Part shown: positions 1 through 8,503 of the stretch, piece by piece
How the letters are laid out: each line of letters starts with the position of its first letter
How positions within the stretch are numbered: the first letter of the stretch is position 1
Assembly: GCF_024300825.1 (NCBI RefSeq)
Contig: NZ_CP101323.1
Location: forward strand, 2,852,001-2,916,000
DNA from: Natronomonas gomsonensis
GTDB lineage: Archaea; Halobacteriota; Halobacteria; Halobacteriales; Haloarculaceae
Length of the DNA stretch: 64,000 nucleotides
Direction of reading: 5' to 3'
Position numbers and translations under genes: made by a program
Notes under the pieces: model-generated
What the model saw: only the letters and a program-made list of their open reading frames with translations
Databases searched by the model: none
What the model was told of the DNA's origin: nothing

Positions 1-1168
1 TCCGGGGCAGGTCAAGCAGGTTCTCACCGACGTAGTTAAGCACCATCTCGTTATTCACCGGCGCGATGCGGAGGAACCGTGTCCAGTCTCTGAGCGCGGC
101 CAGCGGGTAGTCGTGACTGAACGCGTTTCCACCGAGCGCCTGTACGGCCGCGTCCATGGCCTTGTCTGCGGCCTCCGAGGCGGCGTACTTCGCGACGTTC
201 GCGGCAGCCGCGGCGTTTCGCTGTCCCGCTTCGTGTGCAGCTGCGGCCGTCTGGAGCGTGAGCGCGGCCTGTTCGACAGCAACCTTCGCGCCGGCTAGCG
301 GGTGCTGAACGCCTTGATAACTGCCGGTCGGGGCATCGAATATCTCTCGATCGTTCGCGTAGTCGGCGCCCTTTTCTATGACGAACCGACCGAGCCCGAC
401 CGCGAGCGCCGCGGTGACGACGCGTTCGGGGTTGAGTGCCGAGAACACATGCGAAAACCCGGCGTCTTCCCTCCCAATGCGGTTGTTGACCGGCACCCGG
501 ACATCGTCGAAGTGGACCGTGTACTGGCCGCTGGGTTCGGGGATGGACACGTCGAGCGGAGATGTCTCGATGCCATCTGCGTCCGTATCCACCACTAGCA
601 ACGTGCCACCGTGGTAGGGATTTTCGTTGGCGACGTCCTCGTAGGGGGTGGTACGGGTCACGAGTTGGATGTAATCAGCGCCGGCCGCGTCGGTGATGTA
701 GGTCTTCTCGCCGTTCACGACGTACTCGTCGCCATCGCGTGTGGCGGAGGTTCGTATCCGGGAGGCGTTCGTCCCGCTGTGGGGCTCTGTGATGGCGAAC
801 GCAAATCGAAGGTCACCGCTGGCGATTCCCGGCAGAAACCGATTTTTTAGGTTGTCGCTCCCGTACTCAATGATGGGGAGCGGCGCCATCGTCGTCGTCG
901 ACAGGAACGCGAGCAACGGGACGCCGTGGGCGGCGAACGTCTCTATGAGCGTCGCGAGCGCTGGGATTCCCATCTCTTCGCCGCCATACTTCTCGGGAAC
1001 GGCGATACCGAGGAACCCGAGCTCGCCGAGTTCCGCCCAGAGTTCGTCGACGAAGTGTCCCTCCCTACAGCAGGTCTGCCAGTAGTCGTGGTCGTATTCT
1101 GCGGTGAGATCGGCCACTGCGTCGGCTATCATCGACTGTTCGTCGGTCAGGGTGACGAGTGTGTTCAT
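1..1168 (-). CDS. acyl-CoA dehydrogenase, 3' end cut by window edge
   Basis: Flavin-dependent acyl-CoA dehydrogenase that would introduce an alpha,beta double bond into an acyl-CoA. The frame is open for 389 codons from ATG 1168 to the left edge, so probably only the last few residues are missing; the visible end (VLNYVGENLLDLPR) matches the C-terminus of the paralogue at 28422-29621. Visible family features are an N-terminal helical part with GIAVPEKYGG, the FAD-loop motif FAITEPHSGTNAS, and a C-terminal domain with QALGGNAFSHDYPL. Where many family members have the catalytic Glu in an EGT motif this protein reads APVNNEM, so the base is not obvious. It lies 17 bp downstream of a CoA ligase on the same strand, so ligase then dehydrogenase is likely one transcript. 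Confidence 0.9.
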   Translation of the reverse strand, partial: MNTLVTLTDEQSMIADAVADLTAEYDHDYWQTCCREGHFVDELWAELGELGFLGIAVPEKYGGEEMGIPALATLIETFAAHGVPLLAFLSTTTMAPLPIIEYGSDNLKNRFLPGIASGDLRFAFAITEPHSGTNASRIRTSATRDGDEYVVNGEKTYITDAAGADYIQLVTRTTPYEDVANENPYHGGTLLVVDTDADGIETSPLDVSIPEPSGQYTVHFDDVRVPVNNRIGREDAGFSHVFSALNPERVVTAALAVGLGRFVIEKGADYANDREIFDAPTGSYQGVQHPLAGAKVAVEQAALTLQTAAAAHEAGQRNAAAAANVAKYAASEAADKAMDAAVQALGGNAFSHDYPLAALRDWTRFLRIAPVNNEMVLNYVGENLLDLPR

Positions 1169-1185
1169 AGGAGCGTTTAATCAAT

Positions 1186-2865
1186 TCACTCCGAGATGAG
1201 CACGTCTTCGTACTGATCGCGGAGCGTCTTCTTGTCGTATTTGCCGACAGATGTCTGAGGTATCTCGTCTACGACAATCATCTCATCTGGAATCCACCAC
1301 TTCTCGATCTCGCCGCTCTCGACGTACTGCATGAGGTGATTCTCTAGATCGACATTCGCCTTGTCAACGCTATCTTCGAGCACTACGATGGCGAGGGGTC
1401 GTTCGACCCACTCCTCGTGGTTGACAGCGACAGTCACGGCGTCACTGATGTCTGGGTGTTCGGCAATGTGGTCTTCGAGGACTGGTGATGGTATCCATTC
1501 GCCACCGCTCTTAATCACATCTTTGATGCGATCGAGTACCTCCACGTTCCCCCACTCGTCGATGCGGACGAGATCACCCATCCTGAGATATCCGTCTTCG
1601 GTCGTCGCTTCCTCAGTCTTCTCGGGCATTCCCCAGTACCCGCCAGTTCCCCAGGGTGCTCGGTAAGCAATTTCGCCCTCGGACTTGCCGTCCCACGGGA
1701 GTGTCTCGCCGGTGTCCGGGTCGATTACCTTCGCCTCGGCACCGGTCACGAAGTAGCCGGCGACGTCGGCCTTGTACTGGAACAGTTCTTCTTCATCCAT
1801 CGCCAACTCTCTGTCGCGGAGGTGATTCTGGATGTTGTAACAGAACTGAGGACCGGCCTCGGTGTATCCGTACACCTGCGAGGTATCTGCGCCGAGGTCC
1901 TCGAGGTCACGTAGTAGGGGCGTCGGCGGCGACTGTCCGCCGAACACGATTTCGAGGCCGTCAAGGGTGATGTCCTCTCCGTCCGTGCGGCGGTCCTCAA
2001 CAATTTCGACGACTCGCTTGAATAGCGTTGCGACACCCGCTGTGAACGTCACATCCTCTTCGAGCAGAAGGTTCGCTAGATTATCTGGGTAGCCCGGCCC
2101 CGGAAGGACGAGCTGCGACCCGGCCGTAGGCGCAAGCCCCCAAAGAAGCCACCCGAGGTGGAACATCGGTGGTACCATCAACTGACTGTCTTGCGGGCCG
2201 ACCCCTTTCGATGCGACCATACCAACCGTGTGGAGATAGACCATCCGATGTGTGTGGGCGACAGCCTTCGGTTTGCCGGTGGTGCCCGATGTGAACATCA
2301 AAACAGCTGTAGACTGCTCGTCGACCTCCGGGAAGTCGTAGGACGGCTCCTTGTCGGCCATCAGCTCTCCGATAACATCAAGCTCCCCTAGCGCGGTGTT
2401 ACCGGGCTCGCCGCGGATGAGGTGGTACTCAAAGTCATAATCATCGCCAACGACTTCGGCGAAATCGTCAGTGAGCTCCGGAGCGACGAGTATCCGCTTG
2501 AACGGTGCGTTCTCGTCGACGTGGTCAAGACAGAACCGCTGGTGTTCCTTAGGGAGCTCCAAGTTGATTGTGAACGGCGCCGCGCCGAGACTGCTGATGG
2601 CGTACAGCAGTTCCATATACCGTGCCGTCGAATAGCCGTAGAGACCGACAACCTCTCCTGGTTCAATACCCATCTCTTCTAAGACGTGTCCCATCCGTTG
2701 GACGTTGTTCCACATCTCCGCGTACGTCGTGACTTCGTTGTCGTCCGCGTACGCGGTGATGACCTCTTGTTCTCGGTGTCCGCGTGCCGCGTGCTCGAGC
2801 AGCATTCGCGTGTTCAATTCAATGTCCGCAGTCGACCCTTGTAGCCCCTCAACTTTTTTTGTCAT
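1186..2865 (-). CDS. AMP-forming acyl-CoA ligase
   Basis: Adenylate-forming enzyme that activates a carboxylic acid to its CoA thioester with ATP. About 559 residues. The P-loop-like motif FTSGTTGKPKAVAHTH is near residue 200, the hinge motif DRIKDVIKSGGEWIPSP near residue 435, and the catalytic Lys of the C-terminal domain is in TSVGKYDKKTLRDQY near the end. Start ATG 2865 is preferred over an ATG five codons upstream because it aligns with the start of its close paralogue at 22687-24372 and lies about 20-25 bp from a TATA box. Sequence alone does not fix the acid used; in this context a medium-chain, alicyclic or dicarboxylic acid is plausible. It leads a two-gene operon with the dehydrogenase at 1-1168. 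Confidence 0.92.
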   Translation of the reverse strand: MTKKVEGLQGSTADIELNTRMLLEHAARGHREQEVITAYADDNEVTTYAEMWNNVQRMGHVLEEMGIEPGEVVGLYGYSTARYMELLYAISSLGAAPFTINLELPKEHQRFCLDHVDENAPFKRILVAPELTDDFAEVVGDDYDFEYHLIRGEPGNTALGELDVIGELMADKEPSYDFPEVDEQSTAVLMFTSGTTGKPKAVAHTHRMVYLHTVGMVASKGVGPQDSQLMVPPMFHLGWLLWGLAPTAGSQLVLPGPGYPDNLANLLLEEDVTFTAGVATLFKRVVEIVEDRRTDGEDITLDGLEIVFGGQSPPTPLLRDLEDLGADTSQVYGYTEAGPQFCYNIQNHLRDRELAMDEEELFQYKADVAGYFVTGAEAKVIDPDTGETLPWDGKSEGEIAYRAPWGTGGYWGMPEKTEEATTEDGYLRMGDLVRIDEWGNVEVLDRIKDVIKSGGEWIPSPVLEDHIAEHPDISDAVTVAVNHEEWVERPLAIVVLEDSVDKANVDLENHLMQYVESGEIEKWWIPDEMIVVDEIPQTSVGKYDKKTLRDQYEDVLISE

Positions 2866-2878
2866 AGGTTGCCATTCC

Positions 2879-2891
2879 ACACTTATATCAC
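2879..2891 (-). promoter_or_regulatory. TATA box for the ligase-dehydrogenase operon
   Basis: The minus strand reads GGTGATATAAGTG, an archaeal TATA-type box roughly 20-25 bp ahead of ATG 2865. It implies a leaderless or nearly leaderless transcript. Confidence 0.5.
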
Positions 2892-3049
2892 CGATTGTAA
2901 TAAATCGTTCCCCACAGTTCGTCGTTTACGTTATCTGTTTTGGAGATCCGACGTACTGACCTGTTCAATATGCTTCTACCTGCTTCAGTTGGAACTGGAC
3001 ATGTCACTGATGGGTGACCATCGGACGGACAAGGACACATCCCGGGTGG

Positions 3050-3063
3050 TTACAAAAGCTTAT
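3050..3063 (+). promoter_or_regulatory. TATA-like box for the crotonase gene
   Basis: TTACAAAAGCTTAT lies about 30 bp upstream of ATG 3091. Together with the opposite-facing box at 2879-2891 it makes this a divergent promoter region of about 225 bp. Confidence 0.45.
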
Positions 3064-3090
3064 CATCGTACCCCAAGGATTACCGTGTGC

Positions 3091-3918
3091 ATGTCTAGCG
3101 AAGAGACGTACTCGACGATTCAGACGTATCGTAACGACGAGGACGACCGCATCTTCCACGTCGATCTCGACCGGCCAGATGACAATAATACGGTCACAGC
3201 GGAGTTGCTCTCAGAACTCGGTCATGCCGTCGAGTCTGCCGATGCTGCCGACGATGTGGATGCTATCGTTCTCGGAACCACGAGCGAGAACTTCTGTGCC
3301 GGCGGTAGTCTGGACGAACTCGGTGATATCGACCGTGAGGGGGGAAACCGGTTCCTCAGCGGCTACGTCGATACTGTCCACCTCTTGCGTGAAACCGGAA
3401 AGCCGACCGTCGCCGCCGTGAAGGGAACCTGCGTTGCGGGGGGCAATGAGCTCGTGATGGGGTCAGACATAATTGTCGCCGGCGAGTCGGCGAGATTCGG
3501 CCAGCCAGAGGCGCGTGTCGGCTCGACGGCCGCTGGTGGTGGCGTCCAGATGATGCCGCTCATCGTCGGCGAACAGCGCGCCAAGGACCTCCTTCTTACT
3601 GCCCGGCTTCTCTCGGCCGAAGAGGCTGAGGACTGGGGGCTCATCAACCGCGTCGTTGACGACGACGAGGTAGACGAACGTTCTATTGAAATAGCCCAAG
3701 ACATAATCGACAACAATAGTCCACAGGCCTACCGAGTCATCAAGGCGATGCTCAAACAGTGGAATAATATGGCGATGATGAACCGTGAGGTCGCCCGCGA
3801 ACTGACGGCGGCAGTCTGGGATTCCGAGGAGTTTTCCGACCGCGCTAACGCCTTCATGTCCGGTGAGGACCTTGACTCGCGCCAGTTCTCTGGAACGCTC
3901 GACAAGGGGGACGAATAA
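3091..3918 (+). CDS. crotonase-family enzyme, candidate BadI/Oah-type ring-opening hydrolase
   Basis: Enoyl-CoA hydratase/isomerase fold, 275 residues. ATG 3091 is chosen over the far upstream ATG at 2869 because family similarity begins just after it and a TATA-like box lies 30 bp before it. ENFCAGGSLDEL and GTCVAGGNELVMGSD give the CoA-binding and oxyanion-hole regions. Both Glu positions of ordinary hydratases seem present (GGNEL and GQPEA). However, the GSTAAGG-x-VQMMPLIVGEQRAKDL stretch resembles the MenB/BadI/Oah branch, where ring-forming or ring-cleaving enzymes carry GS-x-x-GG followed by xPLxxG. I infer it may hydrolyse a 2-ketocycloalkane-carboxyl-CoA, but a plain hydratase remains possible. 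It converges on the SDR at 3926-4705 with a gap of 7 bp. Confidence 0.75.
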   Translation: MSSEETYSTIQTYRNDEDDRIFHVDLDRPDDNNTVTAELLSELGHAVESADAADDVDAIVLGTTSENFCAGGSLDELGDIDREGGNRFLSGYVDTVHLLRETGKPTVAAVKGTCVAGGNELVMGSDIIVAGESARFGQPEARVGSTAAGGGVQMMPLIVGEQRAKDLLLTARLLSAEEAEDWGLINRVVDDDEVDERSIEIAQDIIDNNSPQAYRVIKAMLKQWNNMAMMNREVARELTAAVWDSEEFSDRANAFMSGEDLDSRQFSGTLDKGDE

Positions 3919-3925
3919 ACGTACT

Positions 3926-4705
3926 TCACATCGCCGCGAGACCACCGTCGACGTTCAGTACTTCACCGGTGATCCACTCGCTCCGCGGTTCCGCGAGCGT
4001 TACGATACCCTCAGCGACCGCCGACGGTGGCACAGCGCCCTCCTTCGGCGTTTGTTCCTCCAGTTCTGCCATTGCCGCCGCGGTCTCCTCGGAGATCGAC
4101 GTGTAGTAGTTGTCCTTGTCGAGCAGACCGGGGTTGACCGCGTTGACGGTGATGCCGTTGTTCGCTTGCTCGACCGCAAGATATCGGACTAGACACTCTA
4201 GCGCTGCCTTCGCACTTCCGAGGAGGCCGTGTAGTGGCATGAACGTGTGACTGTCGTTGCCCGAAACGGCGATGATACGGCCCCCCTCGTCCATACGTTC
4301 GATTGAGTGCTGGGCCGCCAGCAGGAACCCTGTAACACCGAGGTCGTAGGTCAGTGAGATATCCTGGGGCGTCACCTCGGTGAGCGGTTTGAACGCCGTC
4401 ACGGCTGCATTGTGGACGAACACATCAACACGGCCGTACTCCTCGTCGACGCGCTCAAACAGGTGATCAATAGCGTCCGGGTCTGAGGCGTCTGCCTGGA
4501 CGGCTATGGCGTCTGCCCTTTCGTGTGAATCCTTAACGGCTGCCACCGTCTTGGCCGCCGCATCTTCGTTGCTTCGGTAGTTGACAACGACACGCGTACC
4601 TCGCGCACCGAATGCTTCAGCAGTAGCGCGACCGAGCCCGCGACTGGCTCCAGTGATTACCACGACATCTCCTTGCAGGTCCGCTGACTGACTTGATGTC
4701 ATCAT
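3926..4705 (-). CDS. SDR-family oxidoreductase, FabL-like, lacking the catalytic Tyr
   Basis: Short-chain dehydrogenase/reductase, 259 residues, Rossmann fold. The N-terminal cofactor motif TGASRGLGRA and the NAA motif (VHNAAV) are intact. The active-site segment reads SGNDSHTFMPLHGLLGSAK: the residue four before the Lys, normally Tyr, is Leu, and the residue seven before it, Tyr in FabL-type enoyl reductases, is His. The following ALECLVRYLAVE segment also resembles FabL. It therefore may be an enoyl-thioester reductase variant or a poorly active protein rather than an ordinary 3-ketoacyl reductase. The gene is single, on the strand opposite its neighbours, and its start region faces the amidohydrolase gene. 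Confidence 0.85.
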   Translation of the reverse strand: MMTSSQSADLQGDVVVITGASRGLGRATAEAFGARGTRVVVNYRSNEDAAAKTVAAVKDSHERADAIAVQADASDPDAIDHLFERVDEEYGRVDVFVHNAAVTAFKPLTEVTPQDISLTYDLGVTGFLLAAQHSIERMDEGGRIIAVSGNDSHTFMPLHGLLGSAKAALECLVRYLAVEQANNGITVNAVNPGLLDKDNYYTSISEETAAAMAELEEQTPKEGAVPPSAVAEGIVTLAEPRSEWITGEVLNVDGGLAAM

Positions 4706-4812
4706 TCCCCCGTGTCACCCGCTTGCTAATTAGTGTTTCCCGCCTCTAGAAATGTAGAAAATATAATATTAAAGTCAAGATTTAGTACAGTGACCGTACA
4801 CAGCTTGAATGC

Positions 4813-5709
4813 ATGGATATCGAAGCCATCGACACGATGTGTCGGGCGTTCTACGCCGAACCTGCACTCGCAAAACCACTGTTTGAGGTTCGAGAATTCA
4901 AAACACTTGCCGAATCGACGTTCGCGGGTGTGATGGCCCACCACGACATTCCTGAAGACGAAGCGTGGCGCGTCTTCGAAGTGCTGGGTAACGACTCGCT
5001 TGAAGAAACAGTTGACGAGATGGATGAGGTAGGCGTCGAAAAGGTGTTTATGGATCAGCTCGTTCAGTGGTCCCGTGATGCGAAGAAGACGCTTACAATG
5101 CTTAGCGTCGAGGAACTGGCCGAGATGGTGGACCGCTCGGACGGCCGTGTTGTCCCCGGCGTCGGGTACGACCCACACCGCATCCCCGAAAGCCTCGAAC
5201 GCGTTGAGCGTGCCGTCGAAGATCACGATTTCAAGTACGTCTGGTTCCACCCGATGACGTACGGACTGCGCCCAACAGACGAAAAGTGCTATCCGCTGTA
5301 CGCGAAATGTAACGAACTCGATGTCCCGGTCTGTTTCCAGACTGGGCACTCCGCGGAACCTCTCCCGAGTGAACCTGGCCACCCGATGTACGCTGACGAG
5401 GTCGCCATGGACTTCCCGGACCTGACACTTGTGCTTACACATGCCGGGTGGCCGTGGACGAGCGAGTGGTGCTCAATGCTCTGGCGACACCCAAATGTCT
5501 ACGGGAACATCGGTGCCTACTATCCTTCCTTCCTTCCGGACAGGCAGGTCGAGTTCATTGATAGTAGCCGCATCCGCAACAAGGTCATGTGGGCAACCAA
5601 CGGACTCGGATTCGAGCGCTGCAAGGAGGAGTTCCTTGATCTCCCGATTCGGGACAAAACTAAGCGAGCCGTACTTCGGGAAAACGCAATGAACGTCTTC
5701 GATATCTGA
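4813..5709 (+). CDS. amidohydrolase-2-family (TIM-barrel) protein with degenerate metal site
   Basis: Protein of 298 residues from the amidohydrolase-related superfamily, which includes zinc decarboxylases and hydrolases acting on cyclic carboxylates. Recognisable strands carry WFHPMTYG (near residue 147), CFQTGHS (near 178) and LTHAGWPW (near 214), which in the family supply metal or substrate ligands. Two expected features are absent: the N-terminal HxH (here IDTMCRAF) and the terminal Asp (here MWATNGLGF instead of a GSD-type motif). The upstream DNA is very A/T rich (AAATATAATATTA, 4758-4770) and likely holds the promoter. It is followed at 37 bp by a MaoC hydratase with a strong Shine-Dalgarno site, then by a crotonase, suggesting a shared role in CoA-ester degradation. 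Confidence 0.75.
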   Translation: MDIEAIDTMCRAFYAEPALAKPLFEVREFKTLAESTFAGVMAHHDIPEDEAWRVFEVLGNDSLEETVDEMDEVGVEKVFMDQLVQWSRDAKKTLTMLSVEELAEMVDRSDGRVVPGVGYDPHRIPESLERVERAVEDHDFKYVWFHPMTYGLRPTDEKCYPLYAKCNELDVPVCFQTGHSAEPLPSEPGHPMYADEVAMDFPDLTLVLTHAGWPWTSEWCSMLWRHPNVYGNIGAYYPSFLPDRQVEFIDSSRIRNKVMWATNGLGFERCKEEFLDLPIRDKTKRAVLRENAMNVFDI

Positions 5710-5734
5710 TCGATGCTGTCCATAGTTCAATTAC

Positions 5735-5740
5735 GGAGGT
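5735..5740 (+). promoter_or_regulatory. strong Shine-Dalgarno site for the MaoC gene
   Basis: GGAGGT, six bases before ATG 5747. This fixes the start and suggests translation from an internal position of a polycistronic message. Confidence 0.6.
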
Positions 5741-5746
5741 CAAACT

Positions 5747-6205
5747 ATGAATAACGACCGGACCGACTTGCGCTACTTCGAGGATATCGAGGTCGGGACG
5801 GTTCACGAACTTGGAACGTATATGGTGAACAAAAAAGATATCATCGAATTCGCCGAACAGTGGGACCCCCAGTACTTCCACGTCGATGCGGAGGCTGCGG
5901 CGGATTCTATGTTTGGGGAACTCGTTGCAAGCGGTATTCACACGCTCGCTATCCTTCAACGTATCGCCTCACTAAACTACTACGCCGAGACTGATGTTCA
6001 CGGCGGTCCTGGAATTGAGGACATCCAGTTCACTACGCCGGTCCGCCCGGGTGATACGCTCTCGGTGATAATGACAGTTGAGTCGAAACGTGACCTTGAG
6101 AGTAGTCCTAATCGCGGACTCGTTCACTTCGGGTTCACGGTCACGAACCAAAACGATGTGACTGTATTGACCGCGACAGTACTGAGTCTTATCGGGAAGC
6201 GTTGA
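5747..6205 (+). CDS. MaoC-like (R)-specific enoyl-CoA hydratase
   Basis: Single hot-dog domain of 152 residues, the usual size for a MaoC dehydratase that adds water to an enoyl-CoA. The family's central helix region is seen in EFAEQWDPQYFHVDAEAA, followed by FGELVASGIHTLAI, which carries the Asp/His catalytic dyad region, and by the substrate-loop strand VRPGDTLSVIMTVE. It is preceded by an amidohydrolase-fold gene and followed at 57 bp by a crotonase, so the cluster has two stereochemically different hydratases side by side. The substrate is not determined. Confidence 0.88.
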   Translation: MNNDRTDLRYFEDIEVGTVHELGTYMVNKKDIIEFAEQWDPQYFHVDAEAAADSMFGELVASGIHTLAILQRIASLNYYAETDVHGGPGIEDIQFTTPVRPGDTLSVIMTVESKRDLESSPNRGLVHFGFTVTNQNDVTVLTATVLSLIGKR

Positions 6206-6262
6206 TAAACCGTACCTGCGGGGCAGAGTGTTTTTGTAGATGGGTGCGGTTTACCCTCTTGC

Positions 6263-7063
6263 ATGACCGAGATGAGTTTCGAGACTATCCAGTGGTCGTT
6301 TGATGAGGTGACTGGTGTCGGGAAGATTGTCTTGGACCGGCCGGGAGCGATGAACTCGTTGTCGGCACAACTAAAATCAGATATAGGTGCGGGCTTCGAC
6401 GCATTTGCAGAGGTGGATGATGAGGCTGACGGTGTGGCAGTTCGCGCAGTCGTTGTCGAGGGTGCCGGGGAGAAGGCCTTCTGCGCCGGCGCGGACATCA
6501 ACGAATTTCGCGAGGTCACTCCGGGTGTATTTGAGATGGTTGAAGCCATTGAAGCACCGGAACAGTGCCCGGCCCCGGTGGTCGCGAAGATTGATGGATA
6601 CTGTCTCGGTGGCGGGCTCGAACTCGCACTCGCCTGTGATTTCCGCATCGCTAGCAAGCGTTCGACCGTTGGACAGCCGGAGGTCGACCTCGGAATTATC
6701 CCCGGTGGTGGCGGTACTCAACGTCTTGCTGCGCTCGTTGGCGCGTCCCGCGCAAAATTCCTTTGTATGTCTGGGACACATATTGAGGCCGACACAGCGG
6801 CTGAAGACGGTATCCTTGATGCAGTCCACCCTGCTGACGAACTCGACACAGCGGTTGATTCGTTTCTCAACGAGATTGTTGAGAAGCCACCGCTTGCGGT
6901 TCGAGCAATTAAGGACGTCGTGAATGTCTCACAGGAGGTTGGCATGCAGGAAGGTCGTATGTACGAGAAGCGAGCAACGGATGGCCTCAAGAACACGGCA
7001 GACCACGCAGAAAGCGTTGAGGCGTTTGCTGAGGACCGCGAGCCGGAATGGCAAGGAAAGTAA
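6263..7063 (+). CDS. enoyl-CoA hydratase (crotonase)
   Basis: Crotonase-family hydratase, 266 residues. KAFCAGADINEF and DGYCLGGGLELALACDFR form the oxyanion hole. The two catalytic Glu residues of true hydratases are visible in GGGLELAL and GQPEVDLGIIPGGGG, and the C-terminal helix contains PEWQGK. In this neighbourhood it could hydrate cyclohex-1-ene-1-carboxyl-CoA (a BadK-like step) or act in beta-oxidation of the opened product. A second in-frame ATG lies three codons downstream. It sits between a MaoC hydratase and an MFS carrier on the same strand. Confidence 0.9.
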   Translation: MTEMSFETIQWSFDEVTGVGKIVLDRPGAMNSLSAQLKSDIGAGFDAFAEVDDEADGVAVRAVVVEGAGEKAFCAGADINEFREVTPGVFEMVEAIEAPEQCPAPVVAKIDGYCLGGGLELALACDFRIASKRSTVGQPEVDLGIIPGGGGTQRLAALVGASRAKFLCMSGTHIEADTAAEDGILDAVHPADELDTAVDSFLNEIVEKPPLAVRAIKDVVNVSQEVGMQEGRMYEKRATDGLKNTADHAESVEAFAEDREPEWQGK

Positions 7064-7183
7064 CCACTATGCGAGAGAATTGGACGACAGAATTTACCGC
7101 ACGAGTGGCGGCCCGATGGGTGAAGAGGACAGGACAATCTCAAGAACGGAAAAGATGATGAGACGACATGTAGGGGAGTAACC

Positions 7184-8452
7184 GTGACGGCATCGCTTCG
7201 GCAGTGGCTGTCGAATCTGAACATCTACTATGGTTGGTTCGTCGTGGTGGCGTGTTTTCTGAGCGCGATGGCTGCGTTCGGCACGATCTACTCTTTTAGT
7301 GTCTTTTTCGGCCACATCGCCACCGCGTTTGACCAGTCGAGCAAGAGTACATCACTTATTTTTTCGCTCCAGTCAGTTGTGACCTATACGGGCGCGGCGG
7401 TTGTTGGGCTATACGTCGACCGTATCGGCGTCCGGCGGCTGCTCGTGATGGCGATGGTCCTCGTCGGAGGTGGCCTCTATGGTGCGAGCCAACTGCGCAG
7501 TCTTTGGGGCGTCACCCTCGCCTACGGGCTGGTCGCGGCTGCAGGGTTCGCCATTATCATCACTATCGCCATGGCGACGACACCACGCTGGTTCGGTCGC
7601 CGTCGCGGATTAGCCAATGGCATCGCTACCTCCGGGACCGGAGTTGGACTGCTGCTCGCGCCGCCGTTCGCCAGCGGCCTCATCGACCTATTTGGCTGGC
7701 GAACCGCCTATCTCGGGTTCACCGTCGTTGTCGTTGCCATCCTCGGTCTAGCGATGGTGCTGCTCGCTGATGGACCGGAGACCATTGATATCGAAACTGG
7801 CGATGAATTCTTGGATATGGATAATACGGTAGCGACAGCAGTAAGTAGCGAGCATTCTCCACTGCATAATATCGCTGTTACGGTTCGGCACCCGTCGTTT
7901 CTGCTAGTCTTTTTCGCTGTCCTGCTGGTGTACATGCCCGTATATGTCGTGCTCGTCTACCTCGTCGAGTTCGCGGCCAGTATTGGTGCCGGCCGGACGA
8001 CGGGCGTCCTTGCAGTAAGCGTCGTTGGAGTGACCAGTATTGTCGGTCGCAACGCGGCCGGTGTCGCTTCAGACTGGTTCGGTCGCAGCTACCTCGCGGC
8101 CGCCTGTGCGCTCGTCATCGGAGCGTCAAGCATCAGTCTCACGATTTTTAACTCCCCAGTCGCGGTACTCGCTCTGGCAGTCGTCTTCGGCGTCGGGTAC
8201 GGTGGAATCGGGTCACTTCTCTCACCGCTGTTGGCGGAACTGTTTGGTACAGGCGATCTCTATGCGTTGTTCGGCTTGACCAGTATTTCGTTCGCCATGG
8301 CCGGGTCGATTGGACCATACCTGTCGGGGGTGGGCTACGACGTGTTTGGGACCTTCCAGCCAGTATTCGTGACGGCCGGCGTTGTGGCTCTTCTGGCAGT
8401 CGGTATCTTCGTGGGAACGGCCATTGTCGTCGTCCCCGCCAGCGAAGGGTGA
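7184..8452 (+). CDS. MFS transporter
   Basis: Major facilitator of 422 residues with about 12 hydrophobic helices, resembling the oxalate/formate and monocarboxylate carrier group. The start is GTG 7184, supported by GGGGAG at 7173-7178. The loop between helices 2 and 3 has GLYVDRIGVRRLL, a typical MFS G-x-x-x-D-R-x-G-x-R-R motif. A hydrophilic stretch near residues 195-225 (ETGDEFLDMDN) separates the two six-helix halves. The position directly after the hydratase genes suggests it imports the acid substrate or exports an intermediate. It is an alternative route to the ABC importer encoded at 11.7-21.8 kb. Confidence 0.88.
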   Translation: MTASLRQWLSNLNIYYGWFVVVACFLSAMAAFGTIYSFSVFFGHIATAFDQSSKSTSLIFSLQSVVTYTGAAVVGLYVDRIGVRRLLVMAMVLVGGGLYGASQLRSLWGVTLAYGLVAAAGFAIIITIAMATTPRWFGRRRGLANGIATSGTGVGLLLAPPFASGLIDLFGWRTAYLGFTVVVVAILGLAMVLLADGPETIDIETGDEFLDMDNTVATAVSSEHSPLHNIAVTVRHPSFLLVFFAVLLVYMPVYVVLVYLVEFAASIGAGRTTGVLAVSVVGVTSIVGRNAAGVASDWFGRSYLAAACALVIGASSISLTIFNSPVAVLALAVVFGVGYGGIGSLLSPLLAELFGTGDLYALFGLTSISFAMAGSIGPYLSGVGYDVFGTFQPVFVTAGVVALLAVGIFVGTAIVVVPASEG

Positions 8453-8503
8453 CAGGGGAAAACCCCTGTTCCCGGTACGCTTAATAGCCACAGCACACAT
8501 GCC

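Noticed and set aside
4726-5442. Minus-strand 238-codon frame opposite the amidohydrolase-fold gene
   Set aside because: No recognisable motifs and unusual Cys/His/Phe content; shadow frame.
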